Assembly (NCBI GenBank): GCA_902774655.1
Contig: CACYJD010000005.1
Span: forward strand, 1 to 17,264
DNA from: an uncultured Erysipelotrichaceae bacterium
Lineage (GTDB): Bacteria; Bacillota_I; Bacilli_A; RFN20; CAG-826
Reading direction: 5' to 3'
DNA: 17,264 nt
In this document: positions 6,333 to 14,360 of the stretch, piece after piece
Layout of the letters: each line of letters begins with the position of its first letter
Numbering within the stretch: position 1 is the stretch's first letter
The notes under the pieces: generated by a model
Databases searched by the model: none
What the model saw: the letters and a program-made list of their open reading frames with translations, nothing else
What the model was told of the DNA's origin: nothing
Program-made: the position numbers and the translations under genes

Positions 6333-7361
6333 ATGGAACAAGTTGTTGAAAATAAAAAAAGCGGATTTGATAAATATAAAATCAAAAAGTTAATCATTAC
6401 TTTATTGCCTTTATTAGCATTAATTCTATTATTCGTTGCTTATATTGTCATTTTAAACATCAACGATTATAACGTGATGATGAACTTAAAAACGTTATTA
6501 AATCAATCATTAATTCTTGTTTTAGTGGCCACTGGAGCAATTTTCATCTTCACATTAGGTCAATTTGATATTTCTTTAGGCGCAAACGCTTTGTTTTCTG
6601 CGGTTGTTGGCACTTTAGCATATAAAGCTACCGGTAGCATTGCGCTTCTATTTATTGTTTGTATTGCTGTCGCAGTTGCTTGCTCATTATTAAATGCCTT
6701 AATCGCTAGCGTTTTCCATTTACCGATGTTCGTTACCACAATTGCTATGCTATCTGTTTTAACGGCTTTAGCAACATTCCTCATTCAATCTAAAGGTAGT
6801 GCAAGTGGAACTTCTTATAGTATTACTTTACCTGCTGAACTAGTTGATAAATTAGCACCTTTAGACACCGTAGCGTTCAAAATCGTTTTGCTTATTGTCT
6901 TTATGGCGTTAATGGTATTTATTTTCAACTTCACAAAAATTGGTAGAAAGCAAAAATTCTTAGGCGGAAATGAAAGATGCGCTAAATTAACTGGTATTTC
7001 TATTTCATTATTCGGCATCATTGCTTTTGCTTTAGCAGGTTTAGGTGTTGGTTTAGGTAGTTCAATGACCGTTGTTTACGCTCATACAGTTTCAACCACA
7101 ACCGCTAGTAGCATTGGTATGTCGGTATTTATTGCTATCGTCTTTGGTGGCATGCCAATTAATGGTGGAGCTAGAAGTAGAATTTATTCTGCTCTCATCG
7201 GCGGATTTTCTTACAACATCATGACCAATATCTTATTCATCTTATTCCAATCTATGCAAGGCGTAAGAGATGGATTAGTTCAAGTTATCAGCGGTGTTTT
7301 CTTCCTTGTTATCGTCTTTGTAGCAAGTATTAATTACCGTTCTAAAAACTTACCAAGATAG
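6333..7361 (+). CDS. Sugar ABC importer permease 1 (RbsC type)
   Basis: A 342-residue polytopic membrane protein of the BPD_transp_2/RbsC family. It starts 11 nt after the ATPase gene with AAGGAG 7 nt upstream. A charged N-terminal tail (about 1-22) is followed by many hydrophobic segments. The conserved GQFDISLGAN motif (about 76-85), the glycine-rich GLGVGLGSSMTVVYAHT stretch and FGGMPINGGARSR (about 271-283) are characteristic of the family. It should form half of a heterodimeric channel with the permease at 8691-9779, because the operon has two different permease genes and one ATPase. Confidence 0.92.
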   Translation: MEQVVENKKSGFDKYKIKKLIITLLPLLALILLFVAYIVILNINDYNVMMNLKTLLNQSLILVLVATGAIFIFTLGQFDISLGANALFSAVVGTLAYKATGSIALLFIVCIAVAVACSLLNALIASVFHLPMFVTTIAMLSVLTALATFLIQSKGSASGTSYSITLPAELVDKLAPLDTVAFKIVLLIVFMALMVFIFNFTKIGRKQKFLGGNERCAKLTGISISLFGIIAFALAGLGVGLGSSMTVVYAHTVSTTTASSIGMSVFIAIVFGGMPINGGARSRIYSALIGGFSYNIMTNILFILFQSMQGVRDGLVQVISGVFFLVIVFVASINYRSKNLPR

Positions 7362-7368
7362 GTTTTAA

Positions 7369-7410
7369 CCACTTCGGTGGACAAAATAAACGTTGCTTTG
7401 TACTAGCAAC
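7369..7410 (+). other. Two RNA hairpins between permease 1 and the binding-protein gene
   Basis: CCAC-TTCG-GTGG (7369-7380) is a short stem closed by a TTCG tetraloop. GTTGCT (7392-7397) pairs perfectly with AGCAAC (7405-7410) around a 7-nt loop. Neither is followed by a T run, so they are not terminators. Their place in the longest gaps of the operon, either side of the binding-protein gene, suggests mRNA processing or stability control. Confidence 0.55.
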
Positions 7411-7433
7411 TATAATCTTAAGAAAGGAAACGC

Positions 7434-7442
7434 ATGGCATAA
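7434..7442 (+). other. Two-codon Met-Ala reading frame with a strong ribosome site
   Basis: AAGGA at 7424-7428 sits 5 nt before an ATG at 7434, followed by GCA and then TAA. The frame is the same as that of the lipoprotein gene starting at 7470, 12 codons downstream. The start codon of this mini-frame lies in an imperfect hairpin (7432-7459: GCAT/ATGC and CATA/TATG, 7-nt loop). The lipoprotein's own ATG has only a weak AAAGAAA upstream. This may be a translation-control leader. Confidence 0.45.
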
Positions 7443-7469
7443 GTACAATATGTTTATGCAAAAGAAATT

Positions 7470-8612
7470 ATGAAGATTTCAAAATTTACGAAAGGTGTTG
7501 CTGCTATCGCGTTGGTCGGAGCGAGTATCGCCTTAGCTGCTTGTGGTGGCGCGAAACAAACCGTTAAAGTCGGTGTCTTAGTCGCTGATGCAAGTGGTGA
7601 AGAAGCTCTTGGTTTCAAGAACTATTTACAACGATACGTTGCAAAAGAATACAACTATGAATTCGTTTATTCTCCAGCAATCGCATCTGCTGAACAAGCT
7701 AAATCCCAAGCAGAAACATTTATTGGCCAAAATTGCAAAGCAATCATCGATATGGCCGATAAAAACCGTGGCGATCTTGCCAAATTATGTAATGATAGCA
7801 AAGTTTATTTTGCAATCGGTAGTGGTATGATGTCCGATGGAGATTTTGCCGCTAGCAAAAAATTAGATTACTTTGTTGGTCAAATTGGTCCTGACATGCA
7901 AACCGAATATGAAACTGGCTTAGCAATGGGCAAATATTACAAAGAAGTCAAAAACGTTGACAATATTGGTGTTTATGGGGCATTCATTCCAAACCCAATG
8001 CACTTATACCGTATGGCTGGTTTATTAACTGGTTTAGACGATACATATAAGGGCCAAAGTGGACAAAACATCGTCTTCACAGTCTTTGGTGATGACGCTC
8101 AATTCGATGCTGCTAATATCGCTGGTGATGTTGAAATTGATTACTGCGCAGGTTTCGATGGTGAAGGCGCAATCTTTGGTACTGTTGGTGGCATTATCGC
8201 TAAAGGTCCAGATGCATTCTTATCCGTTGGTATGACCACAACATTCTTTGCTGATATGTTAGATGAAGCTCATGTCGAATATTCCGATATCGATTCATTC
8301 ACCACTCAAAATGGTAATCACATGAAAACAGGTTCCTTAAAATATTTATCTGGTAAATATTCTTCCTCTTTAGGACCAATCTTTGCCGCTATCAAATCAG
8401 CAATCGATGGCAAAGCCATTAGAAACAATGGTGAAGCTTTCTCATTAAGCCAAGGCTATTGGACCGCTAAGAGCTCTGCGGAATTTGAAAAATTCCAATC
8501 TGCTGACTCTGTGAACAATCCTATCTTCAATAAAACACTCTTAGATACACTCGTCGGTGCATCCTTCGATACTTTCAAAGCTGCTGTTGAATTAGATAGA
8601 ACACCACAATAA
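7470..8612 (+). CDS. Sugar ABC importer substrate-binding lipoprotein
   Basis: A 380-residue secreted lipoprotein expected to bind the imported sugar outside the membrane. The first 24 residues are a lipoprotein signal (basic MKISKFTKG, hydrophobic core, lipobox LAAC with the modified Cys25). The mature part begins GGAKQTVKVGVLVADASGEE and has the alternating strand/helix pattern of a periplasmic-binding fold (type I), but it is not close to textbook RhaS or RbsB as far as I can tell. The ATG at 7470 gives a signal peptide of normal length; a stop codon in frame at 7440-7442 excludes a longer N-terminus, although the better ribosome site is upstream of that stop. Strong RNA hairpins flank the gene, consistent with binding protein being made in excess of the membrane parts. 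Confidence 0.88.
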   Translation: MKISKFTKGVAAIALVGASIALAACGGAKQTVKVGVLVADASGEEALGFKNYLQRYVAKEYNYEFVYSPAIASAEQAKSQAETFIGQNCKAIIDMADKNRGDLAKLCNDSKVYFAIGSGMMSDGDFAASKKLDYFVGQIGPDMQTEYETGLAMGKYYKEVKNVDNIGVYGAFIPNPMHLYRMAGLLTGLDDTYKGQSGQNIVFTVFGDDAQFDAANIAGDVEIDYCAGFDGEGAIFGTVGGIIAKGPDAFLSVGMTTTFFADMLDEAHVEYSDIDSFTTQNGNHMKTGSLKYLSGKYSSSLGPIFAAIKSAIDGKAIRNNGEAFSLSQGYWTAKSSAEFEKFQSADSVNNPIFNKTLLDTLVGASFDTFKAAVELDRTPQ

Positions 8613-8627
8613 TCAAATAGAATAAAT

Positions 8628-8665
8628 GTGTCTTGCTATGCAGCGTTTGTCTGCATAGCAGACAC
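8628..8665 (+). other. Strong 15-bp stem-loop after the binding-protein gene
   Basis: 8628-8643 pairs with 8651-8665 over 15 bp with one bulged T and a 7-nt loop (cgtttgt). It lies 15 nt after the lipoprotein stop codon and is not followed by T residues, so transcription should continue into the next permease gene. It is best read as a 3' protective or RNase-stalling hairpin that stabilises the upstream message, as seen after binding-protein genes in other transporter operons. Confidence 0.75.
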
Positions 8666-8690
8666 TTAGTTAACATTGCGGAGGTAATTT

Positions 8691-9779
8691 ATGGAAGCAA
8701 TTAATAGACAATCAAAAGCTAAAGAAATTGGCAAAAAAGCACTAGGTATTTTTACAATCCCACTTCTAGTCATTGCCGCTGTTTTAATCGTTTGCTTATC
8801 GAGTGGGCAAATGATTTTAACCACAGACGTTTCTTTCTATGGCTTTACTAGATATACCGCTGTTGTGTTTCTTACAACAATTGCTTTATCAATTAACTTA
8901 AGTAGTGGAAGATTTGATTTCTCTATTGGATCATTATCAACTTTATCTTCTGTTATTGCTGCAAAAATTACTTACGCAATGTTATCTGGAAGCGGAGCAA
9001 GCGCACCAGTGATGTTATTAATCTCCATCATTGTTGGAGCGGCTTTAGGCGCTTTATCTGGAACATTGTATGTGGCTTTAAAACTCCCGCCAATTATTAC
9101 TTCGTTAGGAGTCACTTTGATTTTTGAAGGCATCATTTACATGATTAGTGGTGGTAGATATATCACAACCGAAACATCAAATTCATCAATGGTTTTCTTT
9201 AGAGAAAACTGGTGGATTCATCTTATTATCATCGCTTTAGCGTTGGGAATCATTTATCTAGTTTTTGACCGTTCAAAGTTTGGTTTTAATTACAAAGCTT
9301 TAAGAGCGGGACAAAATATCTCCGTTAATACAGGCATTAAAGAAATTCCAAACGCTATTATATGCTACGCAATTTGTGGTGCTTTAATGGGAACAGTGGG
9401 TTTTTTACAAGTTCTCCCAGGCAACCAAATCGCTACATCAGTATTGAACTTTGGTTCAATTGGTATTATGTTCGTAGCATTTTTGCCAATGTTTATTGGG
9501 GGATACATTGGCAAATACACAAACGACAAGATCGGTTATTTAATCGCCGCTATTTGCATTAGCTTATTAAGTTCAATGTTTGCCTTATTTAACGCAAAAA
9601 CAATTACCGCTAGCGTTCAATCAATCGTTACAGCTGTCTTATTAGTGGGATTCTTAATCTTCTTAAATAATGAACAAACTTGTAAAGATTTAGTTAACGG
9701 AACGCTTATTAAAAGATTAATAAAACAATATAAAGAAAAGAAAAATAGAGGTGAAAGTGATGACAAGCCTCAAGAATAA
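8691..9779 (+). CDS. Sugar ABC importer permease 2 (RbsC type)
   Basis: A 362-residue polytopic membrane protein of the same family as the permease at 6333-7361 but clearly divergent from it. The start has GGAGGT 7 nt upstream. The family motif appears as SGRFDFSIGS (about 73-82) and a glycine-rich cytoplasmic loop follows later. It ends in a charged cytoplasmic tail (KEKKNRGESDDKPQE). Its last 20 nt overlap the start of the GH3 gene, showing translational coupling between uptake and breakdown. Together with permease 1 it should form the transmembrane channel. Confidence 0.92.
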   Translation: MEAINRQSKAKEIGKKALGIFTIPLLVIAAVLIVCLSSGQMILTTDVSFYGFTRYTAVVFLTTIALSINLSSGRFDFSIGSLSTLSSVIAAKITYAMLSGSGASAPVMLLISIIVGAALGALSGTLYVALKLPPIITSLGVTLIFEGIIYMISGGRYITTETSNSSMVFFRENWWIHLIIIALALGIIYLVFDRSKFGFNYKALRAGQNISVNTGIKEIPNAIICYAICGALMGTVGFLQVLPGNQIATSVLNFGSIGIMFVAFLPMFIGGYIGKYTNDKIGYLIAAICISLLSSMFALFNAKTITASVQSIVTAVLLVGFLIFLNNEQTCKDLVNGTLIKRLIKQYKEKKNRGESDDKPQE

Positions 9780-11457
9780 ACCATTTTATTTAAATGATGA
9801 AGATGTTGATTGGGTGGAAAAAACTCTATCCAGTTTATCTTTAGATGAAAAAATTGGACAATTATTTTGTTTAATCGCTTATTCAAGCGATGAGCAATAT
9901 TTAGGCTATTTAGCAAACGTTTTGAAAATAGGTGGCATTATGTGCCGAGTTATGCCTAATGAAGAAATCGTTAAAACAGTTAGATATTTACAAAATAACT
10001 CCAAGATTCCAATGCTCATTTCTGCGAATTTGGAAGCCGGAGGAAACGGGGTTTCCACAAGCGGAACTAAGTTAGGTGCCGAATTAGCAATTGCTGCGAC
10101 TAATAATCCTAAATATGCATCTATTTTAGGTGATATTTGCGGTAAAGAAGGCAAAGCCTGTGGAGTCAATTGGTCATTTGCTCCAATTGTCGATATTGAT
10201 TTAAATTTCAGAAATCCAATTACTAATACCAGAACTTTTGGTTCTGACAAAAACATGGTCAAAGAATGTGGTGTTAACTATATTAACGCCTTACAAAAAT
10301 ATGGTTTAGCGGGTTGCGCTAAACATTTCCCTGGTGATGGAGTGGATGAAAGAGATCAACATTTGGTGACCTCAATCAATTTTTTAACTGTCGAAGAATG
10401 GGATAATAGCTATGGTCAAATATATAAAAGTTGTATTGAAGCAGGTGTTAAAACCGTGATGGTTGGACACATCATGCTTCCATATTATTCCAAACTTCTT
10501 AATCCATCTTTAAAAGATGAAGATATTTTACCTGCGACCATTTCTAAAGAAATAGTTACTGGTTTATTAAAAGAAAAATTAGGATTTAATGGTTTGGTGA
10601 TAACAGATTCCACCACAATGGCGGGATTAAATATCGCTATGGAAAGAAGAAAATTAGTTCCTTTAACCATTGCCGCTGGATGTGATATGTTTTTATTTAC
10701 CAAAAATCTTGAAGAAGATATTTCATACATGAAAAAAGGATATGAAGAAGGCATTATCAGCGAAGAAAGATTAAATGATGCGGTAAGAAAAATATTAGCT
10801 TTAAAAGCATCATTAAAGCTTCATAAAGATAGAATGATTCCAACTTTAGAACACGTTAATGAAGTAGTGGGAAATATTGATAATAAAAAAGTCTCTTACG
10901 AAGTAGCGGATCAATCCATTACTTTAGTAAAGAATATTCAAAACGTTTTACCTATTAATCCAAATAAATATAAAAGAGTATTGTTCTACGCGATTGAATC
11001 TGGAGAAGGACAGATGGGCTTTAGCGTTGATGTCAGCGCGAATAACCACTTTATGGATAAACTAAAAGAAAAAGGCTTTGAAGTAACTAAATTTGTGCCA
11101 AAGCCAGGTTTTGAAGGAATGATGGCTTCATCTGAAGAAGTAAAGAATAACTATGATTTAATCATTTATTCCGCAAATATGGCCACTAAGAGCAATCAAA
11201 CAGTCGTGAGAATTGAATGGGCTCAACCAATGGGGGCGAATGTCCCTACTTATATCAATAGTGTGCCAACAATTTTCATTTCATTAGAAAATCCATATCA
11301 CTTATTAGATGTTCCAAGAGTAAAGACATACATTAATACTTATGGAAGTACCGACATTATTCTCGATAAATTAATTGAAAAATTAATGGGTGAATCCGAA
11401 TTTAAAGGAATCAGCCCAGTTGATGCTTACTGTGGCAAATGGGATACTAGATTATAA
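9760..11457 (+). CDS. GH3 family enzyme of NagZ type; candidate retaining beta-glucoside phosphorylase
   Basis: A 565-residue cytoplasmic glycosidase-like protein (no signal peptide). I start it at the ATG at 9760, with GAGGTG 6 nt upstream, not at the GTG at 9751 that overlaps that ribosome site. Residues about 1-360 form the GH3 TIM barrel; about 380-560 form the C-terminal alpha/beta domain. Key residues: KHFPGDG (188-194) followed by D199-x-H201, the His-Asp acid/base dyad of NagZ-type GH3 enzymes, and nucleophile D283 in LVITDS. The dyad motif differs from NagZ consensus (GDG for GHG, DQH for DSH), so the sugar may not be GlcNAc. His-dyad GH3 enzymes such as Cellulomonas fimi Nag3 act as retaining phosphorylases, and a beta-phosphoglucomutase is in the same operon. 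I therefore suggest release of beta-glucose 1-phosphate. Plain hydrolysis remains possible. Confidence 0.85.
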   Translation: MTSLKNKPFYLNDEDVDWVEKTLSSLSLDEKIGQLFCLIAYSSDEQYLGYLANVLKIGGIMCRVMPNEEIVKTVRYLQNNSKIPMLISANLEAGGNGVSTSGTKLGAELAIAATNNPKYASILGDICGKEGKACGVNWSFAPIVDIDLNFRNPITNTRTFGSDKNMVKECGVNYINALQKYGLAGCAKHFPGDGVDERDQHLVTSINFLTVEEWDNSYGQIYKSCIEAGVKTVMVGHIMLPYYSKLLNPSLKDEDILPATISKEIVTGLLKEKLGFNGLVITDSTTMAGLNIAMERRKLVPLTIAAGCDMFLFTKNLEEDISYMKKGYEEGIISEERLNDAVRKILALKASLKLHKDRMIPTLEHVNEVVGNIDNKKVSYEVADQSITLVKNIQNVLPINPNKYKRVLFYAIESGEGQMGFSVDVSANNHFMDKLKEKGFEVTKFVPKPGFEGMMASSEEVKNNYDLIIYSANMATKSNQTVVRIEWAQPMGANVPTYINSVPTIFISLENPYHLLDVPRVKTYINTYGSTDIILDKLIEKLMGESEFKGISPVDAYCGKWDTRL

Positions 11458-12914
11458 TGAACAAAAGATTATTAAATATTGCTAAGCAATTAAAACCTGA
11501 ATTAATTCACACTTATTTAAACAAAGATTTTTCTATTGAATTAAATAATAATCAACCTTTTGTGATTGATTTTTCTTCTCATTACACAGGCTTTTTATCA
11601 CTTGATTTAGATTTTGAAGGTTCTCCAGTTGATGCACCTATTTTATTAAAAATAAAATTTTGCGAACATAAAGATGAATTAAAGGAAAATTCTGAAGAAT
11701 ATCACGGTTGGATTTCAAAAAGTTGGATTCAAGAAGAATTAATTCATTTAGATACTTTACCAACCTTATTAAAGCTCAAAAGAAGATATGCTTTCCGTTA
11801 TGTCAAAATCGAACTAATTGCTTCTTCAAATAAATATAAAGTTATTTTGAAAGGGGCTCATGTAGATGCGGTTTCTTCAAATAGCGTTAAAGTGAACTAT
11901 GTCGGAAACAATTCTTTAGAAAAGAATATCGACAAAGTGGCTTTATTAACTCTTCATGAATGCATGCAATATGAATTTGAAGATGGACCTAAAAGAGATC
12001 GTCGTTTATGGCTTGGTGATTTAAGACTTCAAGCATTAACTAATTACTATACTTATAAAAATTATGATTTAGTGAGAAGATGCCTTTATTTATTCGCTGG
12101 TGTAGCGGATAAAGACGGAAGAGTTCCAGCGTGTGTCTTTACTAGTCCAAAAGTCGTTGGTGACGATACATTTATGTTTGATTATTCCTTACTCTATGTA
12201 TCCACTTTAAATGATTATTACAAGCACACTAACGATTTAAAAACAGTCATTGACTTATTACCAACCGCGACTAGACAAATCGAACTCGCTCAAAATAGTT
12301 TTACTAATGACATAGTTAATGACAGTGATGTTTTGGGATGGTGCTTTTTAGATTGGAACTTGAGATTAAATAAACAATGCGGTGCTCAAGGAGTTTATTT
12401 GCTGGCATTAAAAGGTTTAATTGAACTATATGAAGCTATTGGAAAAGACACCAAACAATTAATTGAAGACCAAAAAAGGAAGTTAGAAGCATCTAAAGAT
12501 TTTTATGATGAAACTCTTGGAATATATGTCAGTGGTAAAGATAGACAAATCTCTTTAGCGAGTAATGTTTGGATGATTTTAGGTAATGATTTCCCTAAAG
12601 AGAAAAATCAACAAATTATTAATAATTTAAAATCATTATCCCCAGAAGAGATAGTGACTCCTTATATGTATCACTATTATATTGAAGCCTTAATTAAGAG
12701 TGGATTATTAGAAGACGCTCGTTTAACTATGAATGAATATTGGGGAGCAATGGTTAATGATGGTGCGGATACATTCTATGAATTATTCAATCCTAAGAAC
12801 AAAGATGAAAGTCCATATGGAGGTAAGGCTGTTTTAAGCTATTGCCATGCTTGGAGCTGCACCCCTTCATATTTATTAAGAAAATATTTTATTGGAGATC
12901 ATAAAAATGATTAA
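11457..12914 (+). CDS. GH78-like alpha-L-rhamnosidase, six-hairpin fold
   Basis: A 485-residue cytoplasmic enzyme whose ATG shares one base with the GH3 stop codon. A beta-sandwich N-terminal part (about 1-145) precedes an (alpha/alpha)6 barrel. The GH78 signature is seen as EDGPKRDRRLWLGD (175-188), matching the DxPxRxER.GWxGD motif that carries the general acid (probably D181). GADTFYE (436-442) matches the GATTxWE motif with the catalytic base E442, and SYCHAWSCTPSYLL (461-474) is the usual closing motif. It is shorter than typical GH78 enzymes (often 700-1000 residues), lacking the extra beta domains, which suits an intracellular enzyme acting on small substrates. With the rhamnose pathway directly downstream, removal of terminal alpha-L-rhamnose is the likely job. 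A related unsaturated-uronyl or other six-hairpin activity is less likely. Confidence 0.8.
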   Translation: MNKRLLNIAKQLKPELIHTYLNKDFSIELNNNQPFVIDFSSHYTGFLSLDLDFEGSPVDAPILLKIKFCEHKDELKENSEEYHGWISKSWIQEELIHLDTLPTLLKLKRRYAFRYVKIELIASSNKYKVILKGAHVDAVSSNSVKVNYVGNNSLEKNIDKVALLTLHECMQYEFEDGPKRDRRLWLGDLRLQALTNYYTYKNYDLVRRCLYLFAGVADKDGRVPACVFTSPKVVGDDTFMFDYSLLYVSTLNDYYKHTNDLKTVIDLLPTATRQIELAQNSFTNDIVNDSDVLGWCFLDWNLRLNKQCGAQGVYLLALKGLIELYEAIGKDTKQLIEDQKRKLEASKDFYDETLGIYVSGKDRQISLASNVWMILGNDFPKEKNQQIINNLKSLSPEEIVTPYMYHYYIEALIKSGLLEDARLTMNEYWGAMVNDGADTFYELFNPKNKDESPYGGKAVLSYCHAWSCTPSYLLRKYFIGDHKND

Positions 12915-13539
12915 AGGTGTAATTTTTGATTTAGATGGCGTGATTTTATCCACGGATGACTTTCATTACCAAGCTTGGAAAAAACTAGCGGATCGATTAA
13001 ATATCCCTTTTAACCGAGAAAAAAACAATCGCCTTAGAGGAGTCAGTAGAATGGCATCTTTAGAAATTATTTTAGAGGGTCATCAATATAGCGAAGAAGA
13101 AAAAGTTTCTTTCGCCGAAGAAAAAAATAATACTTATCGCGAATTACTTAATAATTTGACTCCTGATTTTGTTGGTATTGATGTGAGAGACACATTAGAT
13201 GAGTTAAAAAATAAAGGGATTAAAATAGCGATTGGTTCATCAAGTAAAAATACAAAGTTGATATTATCAAGAGTCGGATTAATTAATGCTTTTGACGCGA
13301 TAGCAGATGGCACAGATATCAAAAACAGCAAACCAGATCCGGAAGTATTTTTAATTGCCGCGAAAAGAATTGGTTTAGATCCAAAAGATTGTATCGTTGT
13401 TGAAGATGCTTTTGCCGGTATTGACGCTGCTGTTGCAGGTGGATTTATTCCAGTGGCAATCGGTGATGCTTGCGCACATAAAAAAGCGGCTTACAAAATA
13501 GATGCTTTATCAGATTTATTAAAAATTGTGGGTGACTAA
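12907..13539 (+). CDS. pgmB: Beta-phosphoglucomutase (HAD superfamily)
   Basis: A 210-residue cytoplasmic enzyme interconverting beta-glucose 1-phosphate and glucose 6-phosphate. It aligns along its whole length with Lactococcus beta-PGM: nucleophile D8 and acid/base D10 in DLDGVI, H20 in FHYQAW, cap-domain RGVSR (44-48), phosphate-binding SSSKN (111-115), K142 in SKPDP and metal-binding E166-D167. The ATG at 12907 has GGAG 9 nt upstream and overlaps the end of the rhamnosidase gene by 8 nt; an upstream TTG in frame is rejected because it overlaps the ribosome site. Beta-PGM normally works with a phosphorylase (for example maltose or trehalose phosphorylase). None of the GH65 type is here, so its partner is probably the GH3 enzyme. 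Confidence 0.92.
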   Translation: MIKGVIFDLDGVILSTDDFHYQAWKKLADRLNIPFNREKNNRLRGVSRMASLEIILEGHQYSEEEKVSFAEEKNNTYRELLNNLTPDFVGIDVRDTLDELKNKGIKIAIGSSSKNTKLILSRVGLINAFDAIADGTDIKNSKPDPEVFLIAAKRIGLDPKDCIVVEDAFAGIDAAVAGGFIPVAIGDACAHKKAAYKIDALSDLLKIVGD

Positions 13540-13540
13540 A

Positions 13541-14359
13541 ATGAAAAATTTTATCGATTCAAAATTTGTGAAAGAAGTTAGTGAAATCACTAACAATATG
13601 TATCATCAAGGATGGGATGAGAGAAATGGTGGTAACATTTCATATCTCATCGATGAAGAATATGTAAGAGAATATTTTCCTAGCGATAAATTTATCAGAG
13701 ATATTCCGTTAGGTTTTAAAGCAGATGAAATTACAAGAAATAAATATTTCTTAGTCACAGGAACTGGAAAATATTTTAAAAACGTTATTAAAGATCCTGA
13801 AGAAAATTTAGGGTTAGTAAAGATTGATAATAATGGTGAAGTAGTCCATTTATTATGGGGATATAGAAGTGGTGGCAAATTCACTAGTGAATTCCCCGCT
13901 CATTTGATGAGCCATGCAGTTAGATTAAAAGTCAATCCAAACAATAGAGTAATTATGCATACTCATCCAACATACACAATTTGTATGGGTGCATGTTTAC
14001 CAACTGATGAAGTTGTTTTCACTAGAAAATTATGGAAATCAAATACCGAAGCTGTTGTTGTCTTTCCAGAAGGAATTGGCGTTTTACCATGTATGATTTG
14101 TGGCACTAACGAAATTGGTGAAGCCACCGCTAATAAAATGAAAGAGCATCGAATTGTTTCTTGGACAAATCATGGCATCTATGGAGCGGGAAATGATATC
14201 GATGAAGCATTTGGTTTAATTGAAACAGTTGAAAAGACCGCTCAAATTTATATGTTAACTTTGGGTCATGTTGTTAATGAAATTCCAGATGAAGTAATTA
14301 TTGGTTTAGCTAAACTTTGGAATTTAAAGATGATGCCTGGAGTCATTGAAGAAAAATAA
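13541..14359 (+). CDS. rhaD: Rhamnulose-1-phosphate aldolase
   Basis: A 272-residue zinc-dependent class II aldolase that cleaves L-rhamnulose 1-phosphate to DHAP and L-lactaldehyde in the cytoplasm. It matches E. coli RhaD (274 residues) from end to end: GWDERNGGN (24-32), TGTGKYF (73-79), catalytic E117 in TSEFPAH, zinc ligands H140 and H142 in HTHPT and H211 in NHGIYGAG. The ATG at 13541 lies one base after the beta-PGM stop codon; its ribosome site (GGTGA) is weak and inside the upstream gene, which points to coupled translation. No lactaldehyde reductase or dehydrogenase gene is in the operon. Confidence 0.95.
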   Translation: MKNFIDSKFVKEVSEITNNMYHQGWDERNGGNISYLIDEEYVREYFPSDKFIRDIPLGFKADEITRNKYFLVTGTGKYFKNVIKDPEENLGLVKIDNNGEVVHLLWGYRSGGKFTSEFPAHLMSHAVRLKVNPNNRVIMHTHPTYTICMGACLPTDEVVFTRKLWKSNTEAVVVFPEGIGVLPCMICGTNEIGEATANKMKEHRIVSWTNHGIYGAGNDIDEAFGLIETVEKTAQIYMLTLGHVVNEIPDEVIIGLAKLWNLKMMPGVIEEK

Positions 14360-14360
14360 A

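Noticed and set aside
7392..7416. TATAAT at 7411-7416 as an internal promoter for the binding protein
   Set aside because: No -35 box at a suitable distance and no extended -10 TG; it overlaps the end of the GTTGCT/AGCAAC hairpin.
8628..8665. Strong hairpin read as a terminator splitting the operon
   Set aside because: No T run follows, and no promoter is visible before the next permease gene, which is required with the upstream transporter genes.
12892..12906. TTG start for beta-PGM five codons upstream
   Set aside because: It lies across the GGAG ribosome site of the ATG at 12907, and the known family begins at the MIKGVIFDLDG position.
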